From Caballeronia arationis (GTDB taxonomy: Bacteria > Pseudomonadota > Gammaproteobacteria > Burkholderiales > Burkholderiaceae), in the NCBI RefSeq assembly GCF_001544975.2, contig NZ_FCOG02000053.1, forward strand, positions 1 through 42,765: DNA of 42,765 nucleotides, read 5' to 3'. This document shows positions 39,548 to 42,765 of this stretch, one piece after another. Under the pieces are notes generated by a model. The model saw only the letters and a program-made list of their open reading frames with translations, was not told where the DNA came from and did not search any database. The position numbers and the translations under genes are program-made. The number at the start of each line of letters is the position of its first letter. Position 1 is the stretch's first letter.

Positions 39548-40342
39548 ATGCAACGTCGATTCATTCTCAAGTTTGCCGCCGCGCTTTCCGCCGTCACGCT
39601 GTTCGCGGGCGTCGCCCACGCCGATGAAGCCATCAAGATGGGCGTCACCGGCGGCCCGCACGCGCAGATCATGGAAGTCGTGAAACAGGTCGCCGCGAAG
39701 AACGGGCTGAAGATCACGGTCGTCGAATTCTCCGACTACGTGCAGCCGAACGCCGCGCTCGCCGCCGGCGATCTCGACGCGAACAGCTACCAGCACGCGC
39801 CTTATCTCGACGCACAGGTGAAGGATCGCGGCTACAAGCTGATCAAGCTCGCCGACACGGTGACGTTCCCGATGGGCATCTATTCGAAGAAGATCAAGTC
39901 GCTCGCCGAACTGCAGCCGGGTGCGCGTATCGCGGTGCCGAACGATCCGACCAACGGCGGCCGCGCGTTGCTGCTGCTGCAAAAGCAGGGCTTGCTGAAA
40001 TTGCGTGCGGATGCGGGCTTGAAGGCGACGCCGCTCGACGTCGTGGACAACCCGAAGAAGCTGAAGATCGTCGAACTCGACGCGGCGCAGATTCCACGCT
40101 CGCTCGGCGACGTCGATGCCGCCGCGATCAACACGAACTTCGCAATGGAAGCGGGTCTGAAGCCGAAATCGGATGCGATCGCGATCGAAGATCCGAAGGG
40201 GCCGTACGCGAACATCATCGCGATTCGCGCCGCTGACAAGGACAAACCGTGGGTCGCCAAACTGGTCGCGGCGTATCACTCGCTGGAAGTGAAGCAGTAC
40301 ATCGAGGGCAAATACGCGGGCGCGGTGATCGCCGCGTGGTAA
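39548..40342 (+). CDS. metQ: Methionine-binding protein MetQ (periplasmic)
   Basis: A protein of 264 residues of the NlpA/MetQ family, delivering methionine to MetNI. Signal peptide 1-~25 (ending VAHA then DEA), then the family start IKMGVTGGPHAQIMEVVK, NSYQHAPYLD, and NDPTNGGRALLLL. The whole protein has no cysteine, so unlike E. coli MetQ it is not a lipoprotein and should be free in the periplasm. It follows metI by 25 bp and has no clear Shine-Dalgarno sequence. A terminator follows. Confidence 0.95.
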   Translation: MQRRFILKFAAALSAVTLFAGVAHADEAIKMGVTGGPHAQIMEVVKQVAAKNGLKITVVEFSDYVQPNAALAAGDLDANSYQHAPYLDAQVKDRGYKLIKLADTVTFPMGIYSKKIKSLAELQPGARIAVPNDPTNGGRALLLLQKQGLLKLRADAGLKATPLDVVDNPKKLKIVELDAAQIPRSLGDVDAAAINTNFAMEAGLKPKSDAIAIEDPKGPYANIIAIRAADKDKPWVAKLVAAYHSLEVKQYIEGKYAGAVIAAW

Positions 40343-40351
40343 CGCGCCCGG

Positions 40352-40388
40352 ACTCGGGTGGAGTTGCACCCCGGGTTTCTTTCTATTT
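40352..40388 (+). terminator. Intrinsic terminator of metNIQ
   Basis: ACTCGGGTG (40352-40360) pairs with CACCCCGGGT (40367-40376) with one bulged base and a G-T pair, around GAGTTG, and runs into TTTCTTTCTATTT. Confidence 0.75.
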
Positions 40389-40406
40389 AAAATAGAACGA
40401 TCGTTC
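40381..40406. promoter_or_regulatory. Adjoining palindromes upstream of etfBA, a candidate TetR-type operator
   Basis: GAACGATCGTTC (40395-40406) is a perfect 12-bp palindrome. It is preceded by TTCTATTT (40381-40388), A, and AAATAGAA (40390-40397), another perfect inverted repeat that shares three bases with it. The site lies 85 bp before a TATAAT -10 for etfB. Such AACGnnCGTT palindromes are typical of TetR-family regulators of acyl-CoA metabolism; FadP of Burkholderiales is one candidate, from memory. Confidence 0.55.
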
Positions 40407-40490
40407 GATAATATTCGGTCAATGCTGATTGATCGGCAACCCGGAGGCCGCTCTCAACCATTAGGTGGTTCGGAGGGCAGGCGTCGCTCG

Positions 40491-40496
40491 TATAAT
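40491..40496 (+). promoter_or_regulatory. -10 element of the etfBA operon
   Basis: A perfect TATAAT, 42 bp before the etfB start. No clear -35 is seen 16-18 bp upstream, which may suit activation or a weak -35. Confidence 0.6.
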
Positions 40497-40537
40497 GAGA
40501 TGCTGGGTTGACGTAATCGTAACTTTGGAGCGTGTGC

Positions 40538-41287
40538 ATGAAAATCCTGGTGCCAGTGAAAAGAGTGGTCGACTACAACGTCAAGGTTCGCGTGAAGTCG
40601 GACGGAAGCGGCGTCGATATCGCGAACGTGAAGATGTCGATGAATCCGTTCGATGAGATTGCTGTGGAAGAAGCGGTGCGGCTGAAGGAGGCCGGCATTG
40701 CGACAGAAGTGATCGCGGTCTCGTGCGGCGTCACGCAATGTCAGGAGACGCTGCGCACGGCGATGGCGATCGGCGCGGATCGCGGGATTCTCGTTGAATC
40801 GGCTGATGAATTGCAGCCGCTGGCGGTCGCGAAGATTCTTAAAGCGCTCGTGGATAAAGAACAGCCTCAGCTGGTGATCCTCGGCAAGCAAGCCATCGAC
40901 GACGATTCGAATCAGACCGGTCAGATGCTGGCCGCGTTGACTGGGTTGCCGCAGGCGACGTTTGCATCGAAAGTGGTTGTTGCCGATGGCAAAGCGACGG
41001 TTGCGCGCGAAGTCGATGGCGGTTCGGAAACGCTCTCGCTGGAGTTGCCCGCAGTCATCACCACTGACCTGCGCCTGAACGAACCGCGCTACGTCACGCT
41101 GCCGAACATCATGAAGGCGAAGAAGAAGCCCTTGGAAACGCTGAAGCCCGCGGATCTGGGCGTCGATGTCGCGCCGCGTCTGAAGACGCTGAAAGTCGCC
41201 GAGCCGCCCAAGCGCTCCGCTGGCGTGATGGTGCCGGACGTGAAGACGCTGGTCGAGAAGCTCAAGACCGAAGCCAAAGTGCTGTAA
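40538..41287 (+). CDS. etfB: Electron transfer flavoprotein subunit beta
   Basis: A protein of 249 residues. EtfAB takes electrons from acyl-CoA dehydrogenases and passes them to ETF-quinone oxidoreductase. It begins MKILVPVKRVVDYNVKVRV, with the family motifs MNPFDEIAVEEAVRLKE and GKQAIDDDSNQTGQML (the AMP site) and the recognition segment LPNIMKAKKKPLE near residue 190 that docks the dehydrogenase. GTG 40532 lies in frame, but ATG 40538 is chosen because GGAG stands 7 bases before it and the family starts there. etfA follows after 14 bp. Confidence 0.96.
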   Translation: MKILVPVKRVVDYNVKVRVKSDGSGVDIANVKMSMNPFDEIAVEEAVRLKEAGIATEVIAVSCGVTQCQETLRTAMAIGADRGILVESADELQPLAVAKILKALVDKEQPQLVILGKQAIDDDSNQTGQMLAALTGLPQATFASKVVVADGKATVAREVDGGSETLSLELPAVITTDLRLNEPRYVTLPNIMKAKKKPLETLKPADLGVDVAPRLKTLKVAEPPKRSAGVMVPDVKTLVEKLKTEAKVL

Positions 41288-41301
41288 GGAGACGGACGAA
41301 A

Positions 41302-42237
41302 ATGACGATTCTGGTAATTGCAGAACACGACAACGCATCGATCAAGGCAGCGACGCTGAATACGGTTGCGGCTGCTTCGAAGATCGGTGGCGACGTTCAT
41401 GTGCTCGTGGCAGGTTCGAACGCGCAGGCCGCAGCAGACGCAGCCGCGAAGATCGCAGGTGTATCGAAAGTGCTGCTCGCCGATGCGCCGCAACTCGCCG
41501 ACGGGCTGGCGGAGAACATCGACGGCACGGTGCTGAATATTGCGAAGGATTATTCGCACATCCTCGCGCCCGCGACGGCCTACGGCAAAAACATCGCGCC
41601 GCGTATCGCTGCGCATCTCGACGTCGCCCAGATCAGCGACATTACGGCTGTGGTCGCACCGGACACCTTCGAGCGCCCGATCTACGCGGGCAACGCCATC
41701 GCAACGGTGCAATCGGGTGATCCGATCAAGGTCATCACCGTGCGTTCGACGGGCTTCGATCCGGTCGCAGCCGAAGGTGGCAGCGCATCGGTCGAGAAGA
41801 TCGAAGCGGCAGCGGACGCAGGCATTTCGCAGTTCGTCAGCCGTGAACTGACGAAGCTGGACCGCCCTGAGTTGACGAGCGCGACCATCATCGTGTCGGG
41901 TGGCCGCGGTCTCGGCAATGGCGAGAACTACACGAAGGTGCTCGAACCGCTGGCGGACAAGCTCGGCGCTGCGCTCGGCGCATCGCGTGCCGCAGTCGAT
42001 GCGGGCTTCGTCCCGAACGATTATCAGGTGGGCCAAACCGGCAAGATCGTCGCGCCGCAGTTGTATGTGGCAGTCGGCATCTCGGGTGCGATTCAACATT
42101 TGGCCGGCATGAAGGACAGCAAGGTCATCGTCGCGATCAACAAGGACGCAGAAGCCCCGATCTTCGGTGTCGCCGATTACGGCCTCGTCGGCGATCTGTT
42201 CACGCTCGTGCCGGAGTTGGTAAAGGAACTCGGCTGA
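41302..42237 (+). CDS. etfA: Electron transfer flavoprotein subunit alpha
   Basis: A protein of 311 residues carrying the redox-active FAD. The C-terminal FAD domain shows SGGRGLGNGENY (~198-209), GASRAAVDAGF, the QVGQTGKIVAPQLYVAVGISGAIQHL signature (given here in parts: QVGQTGK and GISGAIQHLAG), then NKDAEAPIF and the terminal YGLVGDLF. It follows etfB by 14 bp with an AAGGAGACGG site and is followed by an acyl-CoA dehydrogenase gene 76 bp on. Confidence 0.97.
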   Translation: MTILVIAEHDNASIKAATLNTVAAASKIGGDVHVLVAGSNAQAAADAAAKIAGVSKVLLADAPQLADGLAENIDGTVLNIAKDYSHILAPATAYGKNIAPRIAAHLDVAQISDITAVVAPDTFERPIYAGNAIATVQSGDPIKVITVRSTGFDPVAAEGGSASVEKIEAAADAGISQFVSRELTKLDRPELTSATIIVSGGRGLGNGENYTKVLEPLADKLGAALGASRAAVDAGFVPNDYQVGQTGKIVAPQLYVAVGISGAIQHLAGMKDSKVIVAINKDAEAPIFGVADYGLVGDLFTLVPELVKELG

Positions 42238-42263
42238 TCCGCCACGAAGCACGCAGTACAAAC

Positions 42264-42293
42264 AAGGGGCGCGACGAAAGTTGGCGCCCCTTT
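42264..42293 (+). terminator. Weak terminator or attenuator between etfA and the acyl-CoA dehydrogenase gene
   Basis: AAGGGGCGC (42264-42272) pairs with GCGCCCCTT (42284-42292) around an 11-base loop, followed by only TTT. It lies just before the AGGAGGAG site of the next gene, so it may reduce rather than stop transcription into it. Confidence 0.55.
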
Positions 42294-42313
42294 GCACATC
42301 TGCAGGAGGAGAC

Positions 42314-42765
42314 ATGAGTTACTCAGCGCCCGTGAAGGAAATGCTCTTCGTCATGAAGGAGCTTGCCGATCTGGAAAGTGTCGCGGCGTTGCCGGGTTTC
42401 GAAGACGCGAACCTCGACACCGCCCAGGCTGTCCTCGACGAAGCCGCCAAATTCAACGGCGAAGTGCTGGCGCCGCTCAATTTCGAAGGCGACAAGAATC
42501 CGAGCACGTGGTCCAACGGCGTAGTCACCACCACGCCCGGATTCAAGGACGCGTTTCGCCAGTTCGCCGAGGGCGGCTGGCAGGGCGTGATGCATCCGGT
42601 CGAATACGACGGCCAGGGCCTGCCGAAGCTGATCGCCACGCCCTGCATCGAGATGCTGAACGCCGCGAACCTGTCGTTCGCGCTGTGCCCGCTTCTGACG
42701 GATGGCGCGATCGAAGCGCTGCTGACCGCCGGCACCGATGCGCAAAAGCAGCTCTACGTGCCGAA
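42314..42765 (+). CDS. Acyl-CoA dehydrogenase, N-terminal part (cut by the window edge)
   Basis: The first 150 codons of an acyl-CoA dehydrogenase, open to the last base. It starts with ATG 42314 after a strong AGGAGGAG. The protein opens MSYSAPVKEMLFVMKELADL, followed by FNGEVLAPLNFEGDKNPS and EGGWQGVMHPVEYDGQGLP, the layout of the ~600-residue FadE-like group whose members act on short- or medium-chain or phenylacyl substrates; which one cannot be told. The catalytic base and the FAD-binding core lie beyond the edge. Its place after etfBA supports direct electron transfer to EtfAB. Confidence 0.9.
   Translation, partial: MSYSAPVKEMLFVMKELADLESVAALPGFEDANLDTAQAVLDEAAKFNGEVLAPLNFEGDKNPSTWSNGVVTTTPGFKDAFRQFAEGGWQGVMHPVEYDGQGLPKLIATPCIEMLNAANLSFALCPLLTDGAIEALLTAGTDAQKQLYVP

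Noticed and set aside
1..42765. CRISPR arrays, prophage or insertion-sequence remains, tRNA or rRNA genes
   Set aside because: I found no regularly spaced repeats, transposase or integrase frames or tRNA folds other than the tRNA-like part of tmRNA.

Overview
The window is high-GC chromosomal DNA of a member of the Burkholderiaceae in the broad sense, most likely Paraburkholderia or Caballeronia. This rests on the gene order (ubiG-ompA-gyrA-serC-pheA-hisC-tyrA-aroA-cmk-rpsA-ihfB-lapAB-ugd-hldA-hldD-comEA-cysM), on a tmRNA whose tag reads ANDDTFALAA, and on a CAAAGAAAGTAAG hairpin repeat of a kind I associate with Burkholderia intergenic regions. It is mostly core genome. I see no prophage, insertion sequence, integrase, CRISPR array, tRNA or rRNA.

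Left part (1-8.8 kb): an extragenic repeat, then the leftward fdsGBA-D operon for soluble NAD-dependent molybdenum formate dehydrogenase. Divergent from it is a regulator joining a ModE-type helix-turn-helix to a substrate-binding-protein-like domain. A small secreted protein and a lone GT4 glycosyltransferase follow.

Middle left (8.8-15 kb), all leftward: a large exported protein joining a PIG-L deacetylase fold, a ricin-like region and VCBS repeats; the tmRNA gene ssrA; gph and ubiG; and an OmpA-family protein. A 690-bp gap separates this block from gyrA.

Centre (15-34.3 kb), all rightward: gyrA and a DUF2059 protein; serC-pheA-hisC-tyrA-aroA (serine and aromatic amino acids, with a shared-specificity aminotransferase); cmk-rpsA-ihfB (nucleotides, translation, nucleoid); lapA-lapB (LPS assembly control); ugd-hldA-hldD (UDP-glucuronate and the LPS heptose precursor); a ComEA-like protein; and cysM.

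Right (34.4-42.8 kb): mltB leftward, a histone-deacetylase-like amidohydrolase rightward, a monoacylglycerol-lipase-like hydrolase leftward, the metNIQ methionine importer with a structured leader, and an etfB-etfA-acyl-CoA dehydrogenase operon cut by the window edge. A perfect 12-bp palindrome precedes that last operon.

No wholly new system is evident. The items most worth following up are the metN leader hairpin, the palindromic operator before etfBA, the multidomain PIG-L exoprotein, the ModE/binding-protein regulator of fds, the native Ala83/Glu87 pair in GyrA, the rpsA leader hairpins and the promoter interleaved with a terminator before serC.
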